Positions 1 to 10,039 of a DNA stretch of 20,674 nucleotides are shown here, piece by piece. Source of the stretch: Hamiltosporidium magnivora (Eukaryota; Microsporidia; Dubosqiidae); contig PITI01000121.1 in the NCBI GenBank assembly GCA_004325065.1, forward strand, positions 1 through 20,674, given 5' to 3'. Positions within the stretch are counted from its first letter, which is position 1. Every line of letters begins with the position of its first letter. Below the pieces are notes generated by a model, which worked only from the letters and a program-made list of their open reading frames with translations, did no database searches and was not told where the DNA came from. The position numbers and the translations under genes were made by a program.

Positions 1-3000
1 GAATCGTATGTTTGACCTTTTCTGGGGTTCTTTTAATCTTCGGACTCCGTGTGTTTCAAAATCGAGCTTATACTAAAAGTAATCAACAGTTAAATTATAG
101 TCAACTTGTCTAAAAAAGCCAAAATACAGTCACATATGATAAATACTTGATACTCTTTCTATAAGATACTTCACGGGCTTCATTCATATTAGATAATTAG
201 TTTATATATATTTTGTAGCTTTCTAAATGACAAATCGTATGGACTGTGCGCTATTTACCGTTTTATTATTAAGAAACTTATTTATTTTCACACAAAATTT
301 TATGATATGATAAGATTATTTGTCTCGTACAAAAATTCCGAACATTTGGTTTCGCTACAACCCAAGGTGTTGATTCAAACAAAAAATACCAAAAGAGGCT
401 ATGGTAAGTAATCAATCATTTTTTATATTTTTAAATTGACGTCAAGTTTTAGCTAGAGCTGATACATTATGGAGGAGATGAACGGTATTAGCCAAAACTA
501 ATCAGAGATGATTTTTTGGACAATAATTAACAACAGGACAGCTATTGTCACATGTTTGCCGAATAAAATAAAAATATAAATATTAAAGCGACATTGGTAA
601 ATTATAAACCACCTATAATTTATATGGAACATTTTATTTTGACTCTCTTAACAGAAACATTTTCTCAGGTTTTTTTCCTCGAAAACTATCCTGGTAACTT
701 TTGCCAGATGGGAAACTGATCTAGAGGATAGCTTCAAAACTACAAATAAGACGATTTAGAAGAGAAGTTTTCAGTGATATGTTTAATTCTGTTCATATTT
801 GTATTAATAATGAATATAAGGAGCCAAAAACTAAATAGAGAATACACAAAAGAGGCAATCAATACGGTTGCAGATGTTTGACTTCTAATCATCTATTTTC
901 ATTACATTACATAAGCTCTTGAAATAGATAATTTCTTTACAAATGTATGAGAGATAGAGTAAAGGGAATTTCAAAGATTATTCGATTTGCATAAAGAGAT
1001 AATAGTCAGCCACTAATAAGATGTATGTTAAAATATAGTTATTCTTTAGAAGTGCAGATTTTTATAAATATAAATGAACAATAGAATATGGGAGAATCCA
1101 TCCGACACGAAGCTTGTTTTAAGAATCACAAAGTAAACCATTAGGAATATTGTACCTCAATCTGATTAGATAAAGAAGCAAAATGTATTTAAAGTATTAA
1201 TCTTATGTCGAATAACACATATCATGATATAAGATTTGAGGTAATAACATTTAAATTGGGTGGCTTCTTAATGCAATGAAGTAATGCGTGCAGTGTAAGG
1301 AAAAAATAAGATATTTCTGCAATCAAGATTCAATGAGAACCTAAAATTTTTTAAATCATAACTTGTAAAAGGCTATAGTAGTGTTGATTCGCAAGTCAAA
1401 ACATGCTTTTGTTATACTTGCTTTGTACGGAAAGCATATAGAACTATCAACTCGAAACACAGTAATTCTAAATCTAAAGAATGCACATAGCCTTCATCTG
1501 CGTTACAAAAAGAAATTTTAAAAGTAACATGGGCGTTGGAAGAGAATTTCAATAAAAAGAATCCAAATGAAGCTCAACTTTAAGAATTATATAATGAAAT
1601 AAAAGTTAGAATCCTTCCAGATTTATATTTTCATCGACGATACAGTTATTTAGAGCCTTGGCCGCTGTATCAACGTATGTTCACTATTATTCCCGATGAG
1701 ACGCCTTCGTTTTTTAGTTGCGAACGCCAAGCTTCTGTTTTTCTGCTGCGATATTCACATTTATATAATCAATAATCTATGGTTCCATGGGAGTTTGATT
1801 TTTAAATATGACCGAAGAAAAAGAATATCATTCCACTCGATTGAGCTATTTTCTACTTTTTGTAGGATAGAAATACATATTGTAGAACAGAAAGGCGTTA
1901 TATACACTTAAATAAATCTTGTAGATCGTAGAGTCTTAAACAGTTTAATGAGAGAAAATTTTAAATCAAAACCACGCTTTAAAGCTATAATTACTTGATC
2001 AAATGTCTACATTTATCTTTGAATAGTCACAAATTTATGTCTACAAAAAGAATTTTGAGTCAATTTGTTTAAAACTTCTTGAAGATGGATATGCCGAGAT
2101 AAGAAAAAGCCAGAAAATAAAGTAAAGCTAAGATAAGAAAAAAGAAACCGATTATTGTGTGAATCAATAGAAATGTGATCACCCTATTTATGTAGGAGTT
2201 AATTCCTATTTTTTTTCAAATCGGGTAAACCGAAAAACTTTGGAAGTATGATCTATAAAGAAATAATCCAGGTTTATTTATAACAGCAGTGTAAAGCCGA
2301 TCCTTTATATGATACTTGAAAAGGCACAATGGCAAAAAAACACGAGAAGTACCTCAGATACTCTAAATATTCATGAATATAAAGACATATAAAAAATCGA
2401 TAGTACTCAAAAGAAATTCGAAACAATACTTTTTGATCGACATGAAGACTTGAATTAGAACAAACTTTTGAAAAGAGTAAGTGAAGAACGTCGATGGAGG
2501 TTTTTGAGTGGATCGGAGTGCATGTAAAACAATTACCTCTCAAAATGCACGTGATAGAACGAGAAAATTGTGTTAAATATTAAAAAAAATGCATTGACTC
2601 TATATTTTTCTTTAAAAATACAAAGATGAAATGAAAATAAATATTTAAATGCACTTTGTTCTAGAGAAGGAACATTTGGTAATTTAAAAGGTAGAATAAA
2701 ATATATGAAAAGCTGTTAGGATATTTAAAACCTGAATAATACCTTATAAATGCCTATAAATTGTCTATTACCTTTTAATGTGTCTATTTAAAAGCTCTTT
2801 AAACCTTGATGCAAAGATTATCTATTTTTTTAAAATTTTTTTTAATTTTCAAACCATCAAATACTAACCGGCAAACATTTTTTTTGTTACAATTCAAATC
2901 AAAGCTTTTAATTAGGGATAATTTTTTTTTGATACACTATCGTTACTTTAAACATATTAAATATGTTTATAACAGCATTGAGTATAAAAATAGTTGGCTC

Positions 3001-3277
3001 GCAATTCGTGTATTTTTTTGGATTTATTTATATATTCCAATTCTTTTTTATCTTTGGTTTATGAGATCATCAAATAGAATTCCAACTTATTCTGTCGCTA
3101 TTCAATATCTTAGCAATGTTTTTGATACTATTATTGAATATTATTACGGTGGAAAGAAGATGACACTAATAAAAATAATCTGCACGGTAAGGAGGATGCG
3201 AAATTGTGGTAAAAAGTATGTGCCGATTTCTTGTGGAAATAAGACTACACCGAGGTTGCAGTTGTGCTAAGGGTGTT
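1..3277. other. Gene-poor region with possible decayed coding sequence
   Basis: No gene here is convincing. The stretch 1-2560 is visibly less AT-rich and less repetitive than most of the window, and several frames run 35-70 codons without a stop. One is at the left edge, 3-113 plus: a hydrophobic stretch, then a Q/N-rich tail ending in TAA at 111. It could be the end of a gene lying outside the window. A 71-codon ATG frame at 1696-1911 and a 153-codon ATG frame at 2809-3270 (plus) were examined. Neither shows the G-rich first codon position of a real gene, and neither has a recognisable motif. The region may be an old pseudogene, but I cannot name a parent family. Confidence 0.4.
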
Positions 3278-3835
3278 TGCATGAAGAAGAGAGAGTCTAT
3301 GAAATGGCAGTAATTTTTCTATAAATTCATTGTGTGGTTTTTATAACTAGATTCTAAGTTTTGATTGAAATTGTAGGTAATTCCGTATAAAAGCATTGAA
3401 ACTAGCTTTGCTCACTCGAGTTAGAAGTCTTAGCACCTAGTGGATACAATTAAACCCTTTTAATCATCAAAGCCGTATAGCAGGTTAAACCTGTGTATAC
3501 ATAAATTTTATAGGCGGACTTCATGTAAGTTTCCGGGATATATCTTAGCTGAATGTTTATGGGAATGGTAGTTTAGAAAAGTGCGAATTCTGCGAATATT
3601 TCGGGGAGCCTAGAGTGGGTTCCGACCTACGATCACATTCCATGCAACATACACCAACAAATAACAGAAAAATTTCTTGCCTCTAATTGGGTTCTAAATA
3701 TCTTATGGAAAAGTCTTTTTGATGTAGGTATTGCAAGGGGTACGCACGGAGGTATTTAGGGGTGCAGTCATGTTTGATAAACATTTGAACTGCTGTAATT
3801 TATGAAAACAATATTACGCGTGATCCAATTTCGAC
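3278..3835 (-). repeat. Dispersed repeat family, copy A
   Basis: This copy is in inverted orientation relative to copies B, D and E. Read on the minus strand it shares with E an ordered set of blocks: GTTTTCAT near 3806-3813, CAGTTC, GTACCCC, ATACCTACATC, ATTTAGAACC, then GTTGCATGGAATGTGATCG at about 3627-3645, CTAAGATATAT, TTACATG and a palindrome, and finally the tail with GAGTGAGCAA, AATTACCTA, AATTTATAGAAAAA and CTTCATGCAAA. At 3481-3493 the palindrome CAGGTTAAACCTG is perfect. The copy carries no open frame of note. Similarity to the others is old, with many substitutions and small gaps. The outer edges are approximate. Confidence 0.8.
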
Positions 3836-4352
3836 GTGATCTAATTTTGTTAAATAAAGTTATTTAGTTGATTAATTCTTATAAAATGAACAGAACATGA
3901 ATTTTAATCATTAACCTTAAAATTTGCTAAACAATGTTAAATTTACCGCAAATCATGGGTTAGAAAAAAATATAATCACTGATCTATTAAAATGCAAGAG
4001 AGAAATAAAATTGTAGTTCTCGAATTTTGTTTTAAAATATTTCTACTAATAAAAGCTTAAAACCCAAAAATATTCAAAATTCATTCCATAATGCAGGTTT
4101 CAAATTTGAATCCATAGAAAACTTATAACAAATTTAGTTTTATAACGCGTTTTTAAATTAACATTTGCGCCATAAAATGAAAAATAAAGTACACAACTTT
4201 TTTTGATTTGATATGCCGAGATTAATTAAAATCCATTGTCTTGAATGAAAAACTGTGCCAATTGAATAAAAATATGAAAAAATATAATTTAAAATTTATA
4301 TAATTAAAGAAACGATTAAATTTACCCGAATTAACTTTACTACTATGCAGAA
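3836..4352. other. AT-rich intergenic stretch
   Basis: The sequence lies between repeat A and the stop codon of the serine-rich gene. It is simple AT-rich DNA rich in AATAAA-like words, which could serve as poly(A) signals for the minus-strand gene. No gene, structured RNA or repeat was seen. Confidence 0.5.
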
Positions 4353-4991
4353 TTACAAACCCATTGTACTCGCACCATCATATTCTGAAAAAAATTCGAA
4401 ACTTTCGGAAGATGAAGATGAAGATGAAGTTGAAGATGAAGTTGAAGTTGAAGATGAAGAATCGCTATAATCAGAATCTTCCGATAACTGTTCATAGTTC
4501 AAGAAATTTGAATACTCTTGAGCACCTGAAAGACTGAAAAGATTATCCGCTGATATTTCGTTTCTGCCATTTACTTCAAGCACGGGGAAACGCTCGCTCG
4601 AGGATTGACTTTCCCGCAACTCTCGCTCCCCCAGAGAAGATTTAAATATTCTTACACCCTCAGTTTCGACGGATTTGTCTTGTCTATCACCCATCGCTTT
4701 AGAATCATTAGATGAATCTAAAGATTCATATATATCCCATCCTGATACTGGATTCCTTCTTAGCATTATGTTCCCACTATCACAAACAAGAATATCTTTT
4801 TTCGTAAATTTCCTCGGTCTATCCAGGACAGAACCTAAATAGCTAGCTTCGCGGCTTGAAGTTTCATCGTGTTGATTTACTAGTTCGGGGTCTTTGGACG
4901 TACTAACACGGTTACAGGCACCTACAGAAGATTTAGAAACTTTTAAAAGACATAGAAACGATATTATTTTATTTATTCGAAAAAAATTCAT
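4353..4991 (-). CDS. Secreted serine-rich protein of unknown function
   Basis: Encodes 212 residues. I do not recognise a family. Residues 1-25 look like a signal peptide: Met-Asn-Phe-Phe-Arg, a hydrophobic core I9-L16, then a small-residue region ending Val-Gly-Ala before Cys26. The mature part is acidic and polar, with many Ser, Glu and Asp. It carries a nearly pure Ser/Thr tract at residues 176-197, then an aromatic-acidic tail (FEFF near 198-201). There are no later membrane spans. Such a secreted Ser-rich protein could be a spore-wall, polar-tube or host-exported protein if this is a microsporidian, but that is inference. The ATG is directly preceded by CCC (minus strand; GGG at 4992-4994 on plus), with a TATA-like box near 5014-5021. 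All five Gln codons are CAA and the stop is TAA, so the standard code applies. The Ser tract is encoded by a hexamer-like repeat (4408-4461). Confidence 0.75.
   Translation of the reverse strand: MNFFRINKIISFLCLLKVSKSSVGACNRVSTSKDPELVNQHDETSSREASYLGSVLDRPRKFTKKDILVCDSGNIMLRRNPVSGWDIYESLDSSNDSKAMGDRQDKSVETEGVRIFKSSLGERELRESQSSSERFPVLEVNGRNEISADNLFSLSGAQEYSNFLNYEQLSEDSDYSDSSSSTSTSSSTSSSSSSSESFEFFSEYDGASTMGL
4408..4461. repeat. GAAGAT/GAAGTT hexamer microsatellite inside the Ser-rich gene
   Basis: On the plus strand the stretch is a run of GAA alternating with GAT or GTT. On the minus strand this gives the TCA/TCT/ACT codons of the Ser/Thr tract. The unit is imperfect. Tract length probably varies between strains by slippage (inference). 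Confidence 0.85.
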
Positions 4992-5025
4992 GGGTTGCCA
5001 ATTTTTCGAAATGTATATAAAATAA
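4992..5025 (-). promoter_or_regulatory. Start-site region of the Ser-rich gene
   Basis: On the minus strand, CCC lies immediately before the ATG and a TATATA-like box lies about 22-30 bases upstream (5014-5021). A CCC or GGG motif close to the ATG is a known microsporidian feature. Assigning it here is inference from position and from the same arrangement at 12651-12653. Confidence 0.5.
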
Positions 5026-5100
5026 TTTATCCTGGTTTGTAATTATATTTACCAAGTTTTTTATCCGGGTTTGTAAATATATTTATCAAAGTATTTTATC
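5026..5100. repeat. 34-35 bp tandem repeat, two units plus a partial third
   Basis: Units begin at 5026, 5060 and 5095 with TTTATCC or TTTATC. Each full unit continues as GG-TTTGTAA-ATATTTA-CAA with a few differences. The array ends after the start of the third unit. It lies just upstream of the TATA-like box of the minus-strand Ser-rich gene, so it could hold upstream regulatory sites or be a neutral duplication. Confidence 0.75.
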
Positions 5101-6954
5101 ATATATTTTCTAAAATAAATTCGAAACAATAAAAATAATTGATTAATTTTTTAATTTAAAAAAGTTTTTTTCAATAAAACTGAATAATTAACAATTATTG
5201 AAAAAATAATCTTTCATATATTTTGTTTAGAAAAAATTTTACATTGATATAATAATTGTTAATAACTTGAATATCCTAAGTAGATAAATCATAAAAACAA
5301 TTGTTCAAAACATAAAGTATAGCTATGATTTTTTTCTAATTTTTTGGAACATTTACCCTCGCTCTTTAAATTAAAAATGTTTTTTTTGGAAGTTGGGCTT
5401 AAAGCACTCATATATTAAAATATTTAAATATTAAAAAATAAAAATTTTATATTTTTCATGATATTTAAATTTTCACTTTAATCACAGATACATTAACGAA
5501 GTGTTTTTATGACGAAGATTGCACCTATCAAGATTTATTTTACTCAATTAGAGGATCTTATCCCATTTCCGAATATTTTTCCCAATATTAACGAACTTCT
5601 CTTCATGTCTATAAAAACCTGCCAAATAGGTTGAAAATATTAATATTATATTTCAAATTCTTAGAAAAACTCATCTTCAATGGTTTGTAAGTAATCTCCT
5701 TTTTAAGTTATTGTAAATTTTTCAAAAACGCAATATTTTTTCTTCCGAAACATATTCTTTTCACCACCTTTTTTTCCTATATTAATTGATTTAGAAAGTA
5801 TAAAAATATTTTATAGCTAATCTTTCCTACAATTGATGAAATATTTCGTAAATTAATATATCAAATATGTTTAAACCGTTGGAATATAACTAATAGAGAC
5901 CTTTAATATTTGAAGTTGATAAACGAAGCATTTTAAAGCTATGCGGACTAATACTAAATCAAAAAAAGAACAGGTTTTAAATGGTTCTAAAAAATCTTTA
6001 AAAGCATCTTAGCTGTTAAAATTTTAACTTATTTATATGGAGTGTAAAAATATTAGAAACTAAAACAGAAACATTAATTTTGATTTATTGACTGACTCAA
6101 TATTCTAGTAACCCTATTATTTTTGATTCAGTTAAATAAAATATATCAAACATTTTTATACGTATGATTCGTTTTCGAATGAAAAATCAATTGTTTGGGA
6201 TCTAAATAATTTGGCTAATTCTTAAATTCGCATTTTTTTAAAAGAGTTTTAATCTTTTTTCATTTATTCTTTATGAATGATCATTGATAGGTCACATGCA
6301 TTTGAAGCTTTTTATATCTAGTTTTTGACCTTTGTGACATATAGTCTTTTGAATTCTTCTATTAATATAAAGTGAGCCTAATTTTCGAATTACAAAATAT
6401 TCTGGCGAAAAAAGTCTTAAGAAAATTTTCTATAAAAAAACAGTCTTTTTTATTTGCATATATTTTGAAGTTATGCGCGTTAAAACAATTTTCTTGGATG
6501 AAAAATACGAACTGTGAAGTTTTCCATTCAAATGTCTTAAATGGTTCTAAATTTGAGCTTAGGTGTCTGTTATTTTTTCTTGTAAACTATGCCAAAAGTT
6601 TTGGTATTTTTTAAAAAACTATGTTTATAATTAAAAGAAATTAACCTGTTGGTTTCCCATATGCTAGAAATTTTCTTTTTTCATCAATTAAACTATTCAT
6701 CTTATCTTCTTTTATTAAACCAATATTATTTTCCTTGGATGCAATGACATTGATTTTATATTATGATTGATGTATCGCACAAGAATATTGATCAATTACA
6801 GCCACTTAATTTGTAAGAAGTACTATTATACTAAAAATCACTCTGTAATAAAGTCAATCAGAATTATATGAATATTTGAAACATAGATATTTTAGAGTTT
6901 TAATTTATCATGGCTTCAAATTTAGTTCATTTGAAAAATATCACAGCTTTGAAA
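5101..6954. other. Long AT-rich stretch without a clear gene
   Basis: Two small spots stand out. At 5470-5640 two overlapping plus frames look protein-like: a 41-residue ATG frame (5509-5634) and another frame that is open to about 5589. At 6372-6614 a frame of about 80 codons is open but begins with GTG, has no upstream ATG and shows no coding-type codon bias. A 13 bp inverted repeat (5187-5199 and 5251-5263) is AT-only except for one base pair. I see no family, RNA gene or mobile element here. Confidence 0.45.
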
Positions 6955-7520
6955 AACCAATAGCAAGTTGTGTATTTTTTAAAGGACATTAACGCAGTTC
7001 TGGGGTTAGCCTTATTGAATCAGCCCCAAAACGCCATCGATACTTCTGAAATACCTATATCTCGTAAAGTTTCATCGAAAAAGTGTGTAGAAGCCAAAAA
7101 ATGAGCGAAGCAGTTGTCCAAAGTTCGTTAATGTTTGTTGTGCTAACTGTAATTGTAGGTTACACCCTACCCTACTCACTTCTGAGATCATGAAACATTC
7201 TTACATACTCTATGTTTTCCTAATCCAAAAACTTCTAGCCAATATATATCTCGGCGACTTATATTGAGTTTATTTAGACAGTGCAATTTCATACCAACAG
7301 GTAAACTCGCTACTTGGCTCTTCTGGCCTCAAAAAGTTCTATTTATGTATCTCTAGACGCCAATTTTCAGAGCTGAGTGAGCAAGGCTAGGTTTCTAGTC
7401 ATTTTGATGGCAATTACCTATAAATTCAGCTGCAGTCTCCGATCTGATTAAATAAAAAAATACAAAATAAATTTATAGAAAAAGTTCACCAGTTCGTTGA
7501 CTTCTACTCCTCAACAAATT
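6955..7520 (+). repeat. Dispersed repeat family, copy B
   Basis: This is the best internal match to copy E. GACATTAACGCAGTTCT at 6985-7001 is identical in E at 20331-20347. The 30 bases at 7274-7303 match E 20621-20650 at 29 positions. The copy also carries the 3' blocks GAGTGAGCAA, AATTACCTA and AATTTATAGAAAAA shared with A, and the last of these with D. No long open frame is present. It ends close to a C-rich tract at 7554-7569. The exact right edge is uncertain. Confidence 0.85.
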
Positions 7521-8469
7521 ATTTAGAACAATCAAAAATTTATTGTGGTTTTACCCCCCCTCCTCCCCCAAAAAAAAATTCTAACATTTGTCTTCACACC
7601 AATTTTACATACTCATTGTCAAGCCAAACGTTTTTTTATTGGTTATCCATTCCCTATTTATTGTTTTATGCAAAATTATAGCGAGAATAAATTGATTGCA
7701 AAGAAGGGAATCAAAAAAAATTATCTTATCATACTGATGTTTATGTATTTGGAATATTATTAGAAATACAATCGGATATAAGTTCTTAAACCTAATTCTT
7801 AATTAAAAAAAAACATAAAAAGGTTAATACATGTATATTTACAGTTACTATTTTTGCCATTTATTAATGGCCAATTTTTTTTAGCAATTATTTTGCTACT
7901 TAATCTAAAGGATTTAAACATATTAAAGTGTATCCGTTCTCCCACCGTACACTATCATTGCTTCTATAATGTTTATAGACAAATCATGAGAGTAATATTC
8001 TTAATCAGAACCATATTATTGGTGTCTTACATTTTTCGAACCAATTAAACGTTTTAAAGTATGTCGCCTTAGGGATTTACTTGTTCAAATAAATTATTTC
8101 TAGTCAAATATTTCAAAATTCAAGCAGAGCTAAATCTGTAACATGTAAATTTACAATACATGGAAAATGATTATTTCTTATTCATATGCATGCAGTTTCA
8201 CAATTTTAAACCATAGTAAGTAATTAAAGTAATATTTTTATCGAAAGCTGTTGGCACTGGACAGCCACAAATCTTTAAGATTCAAAATTTAGTTTAAAAT
8301 TGATACGAAAATCATTTTTTGTCATTTTTATGAGCTGAACACCTCACTATATTTTCGATTGATCTATGAGGAAATAAATAAAAGAGAAAAGAATCTGTAA
8401 ACCGATGAAAATATTTCCGCGAACCTACTTTATATTTTTTAATATAACTAAATCAGAAACCCGACTGAA
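7521..8469. other. Intergenic stretch with a C-rich tract
   Basis: A run of seven C, then TCCTCCCCC and nine A, lies at 7554-7578. It is striking in DNA this AT-rich. Two 64-72 codon plus frames (7545-7763 and 7854-8048) begin with non-ATG codons. I could not match either to a family, and the second shows no codon-position bias. No gene is called. Confidence 0.5.
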
Positions 8470-8905
8470 CTACAGGTTGGCTATAAAAAACAGAATTCTA
8501 TAAATTGAACTTTGTTTAGAGTTTTAGGCCTAGGTAATACAAAAACAAACTCTTTATAAATCCATAAATTCTAGGTAGCGGGTTATACATATCGGTATGG
8601 GATTGGAACTTATAGGTAGACCCATGTAAGTTTCTGATAAGAATCTTAGCTAATTTTATTGAGTCCGGAAAGTGTAGAATAGGTTAAAATTCTGCCTACC
8701 TTGGAGCCAACAGCAAGTCTCGACTAGCGATCAACCCCAAAAAAACGAACCCCAGGGAATTACAATCCTCATTAAATAAATGTTGAAATCTTTTTGAACC
8801 AATGCTGAAGTATAATGGTATCAAATAAAATAACTATAGAGTTTTAGGGAATGAATGATCTATGATATATCCATGCCTGTTTTATGTCATTAAAACAACA
8901 TAAGA
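8470..8905 (-). repeat. Dispersed repeat family, copy C (internally deleted)
   Basis: Read on the minus strand this copy follows the same block order as A and E: ATGACATAA, CCCTAAAACTC, GATACC, TGATCG, GGCTCC, TTAGCTAAGAT, AACTTACATGGG, then a degraded palindrome and CCCGCTACCT, and a tail with AATTTATAGAA. It lacks roughly 70 bases of the 3' half seen in A and B. This is the most diverged copy along with D. Confidence 0.7.
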
Positions 8906-9491
8906 CATTTTCTTCTAGAAAAAAGACGTGGTTTTGAATAAATATTAGAAGTTTTTTTAAGAAAATACAGTCAGAATATAAGTAAAACCATTCTAAATTT
9001 ATAGAGCATTCTGTCGTTTTTAAGATTCGATTTAAAGATTTCTCGATATTAAATTGACAATAGCGAATTATTTTTTACAAATTGTGACTGATTGCTTGGA
9101 TTTATCGATTAGTATATGTTAAAACCCCTCAATATTTCATACTCCGCTATATTGGTCACTATATACTAGAACCCGGTGTATGTCTTTGTTTCATGAATAT
9201 ATTTTAATTATAGAAACAGATCTTTACGTGTCAAATTACTTTAGTTATCTTACATTTTTATGCTTAGTTTTCGATATCCAACAAAAATGTAATATAATTA
9301 GGTAGAATAGGCTTCATTGCATAAGTTGTTGTATATTAATATTGATTGGGGCATGAAGTTAAACACAATTGAAAAGATTATGATGACGTTATAATTTATA
9401 ATAATTTGAAGCTAGTATTTGTGTTTGGAAAGATTTTTGTACGTCTATTTTCTTAGATTAGATATTTTAGTTCAAAAATCAATTTTTATTT
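8906..9491. other. AT-rich stretch, nothing recognised
   Basis: No frame of useful length, repeat or structured element was seen between repeat C and the RTE-like insert. Confidence 0.5.
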
Positions 9492-9722
9492 ATTCATCCT
9501 CGGCACTACAGCCCTGCACAAGCCTTCGCCTTCTTAGGTAATACCATCCGGGTTTCTTTTCAGTTAGTCGTATACTTTTTTGGGTTTTATAACAAGATGG
9601 TTTTAAAGGGTTGGTTGTTAACCCGACGCCTAACTCCCAACCTGGAGGACCAGTCTCTTTTAGTCACCTCTTATGACAAGCAGGAAGAGTTTAAGCCAAT
9701 TCTGCTCTCGGCATGATCGAGA
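9492..9722 (-). mobile_element. Short RTE-like retroelement fragment (joined 5' and 3' ends)
   Basis: About 230 bp, clearly richer in GC than its surroundings. On the minus strand it starts near 9722 with GCCGAGAGCAGAATTGGC and contains TCCTGCTTGTCATAAGAGG, GGTCCTCCAGGTTGGGAG and TAGGCGTCGGGTTAACAACC. It ends with GGCGAAGGCTTGTGCAGGGC, TGTAGTGCC and a short ATGAATAAATAAA tail. From memory, the first blocks resemble 5' untranslated regions, and the last block the 3' end, of RTE-type non-LTR retrotransposons common in arthropod genomes. There is no coding part, so this looks like a non-autonomous, SINE-like or internally deleted copy. In a microsporidian it may be host-derived. The match is recalled, not searched. 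Confidence 0.55.
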
Positions 9723-10039
9723 ATCAAAAACTATTTTTAGTAAATAATTTTCAGAATCAATATTTCAGATTAAATTTTTGAAAATTTAGAAAATTGAAAA
9801 AATACTAATATTTTTACTATTGATAGATGAAAAAAATAAAAACTAACAAATAAAAATTTTGTATTTGTTTTTTTTAGTAAATCAAGCAACAAATAAAATT
9901 ATGCGAACATTTTCTTTCAATACTTATCAGAATAATTACAAATGTAAATAGAGATTTCGATAATATACCACTATCTTGAAATTTTATCAAGATAAAAAAC
10001 AATTTATTTCTATAAATATAGACAAAAATCCAAAAAAAT
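9723..10039 (+). promoter_or_regulatory. Upstream region of the membrane protein gene
   Basis: AT-rich spacer. TATAAATATA at 10011-10020 lies 20-29 bases before the ATG and may be the TATA box. A CC pair lies 9-10 bases before the start, weaker than the CCC motif of the other two genes. Nothing else was recognised. Confidence 0.4.

Noticed and set aside
951..1820. A frame of about 290 codons that opens fully if TAA and TAG are read as glutamine (ciliate-like code), with 15-base GT...AG candidate introns around nearby TGAs
   Set aside because: TAA and TAG occur about as often as expected in AT-rich random DNA. G is spread almost evenly over codon positions (about 19, 14 and 17%), Gly is nearly absent, and the three intact genes use only CAA for Gln with normal stops. 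Other frames of the same region look just as protein-like.
2809..3270. A 153-codon ATG frame on the plus strand
   Set aside because: G is lower at first (about 10%) than at third codon positions (about 17%), the reverse of coding DNA. The early part is driven by poly-T runs, and the frame runs up to repeat copy A with no motif or CCC start signal.
2088..4222. ATATGCCGAGAT occurring near 2091 and 4211, with ATGCCGAGA again at 9711 on the minus strand
   Set aside because: The flanks do not align beyond the short word, so there is no evidence of a repeat family.
5187..5263. A 13 bp inverted repeat (ATTAACAATTATT and AATAATTGTTAAT)
   Set aside because: It is almost all A and T. Such matches are expected a few times by chance in 20 kb of this composition.
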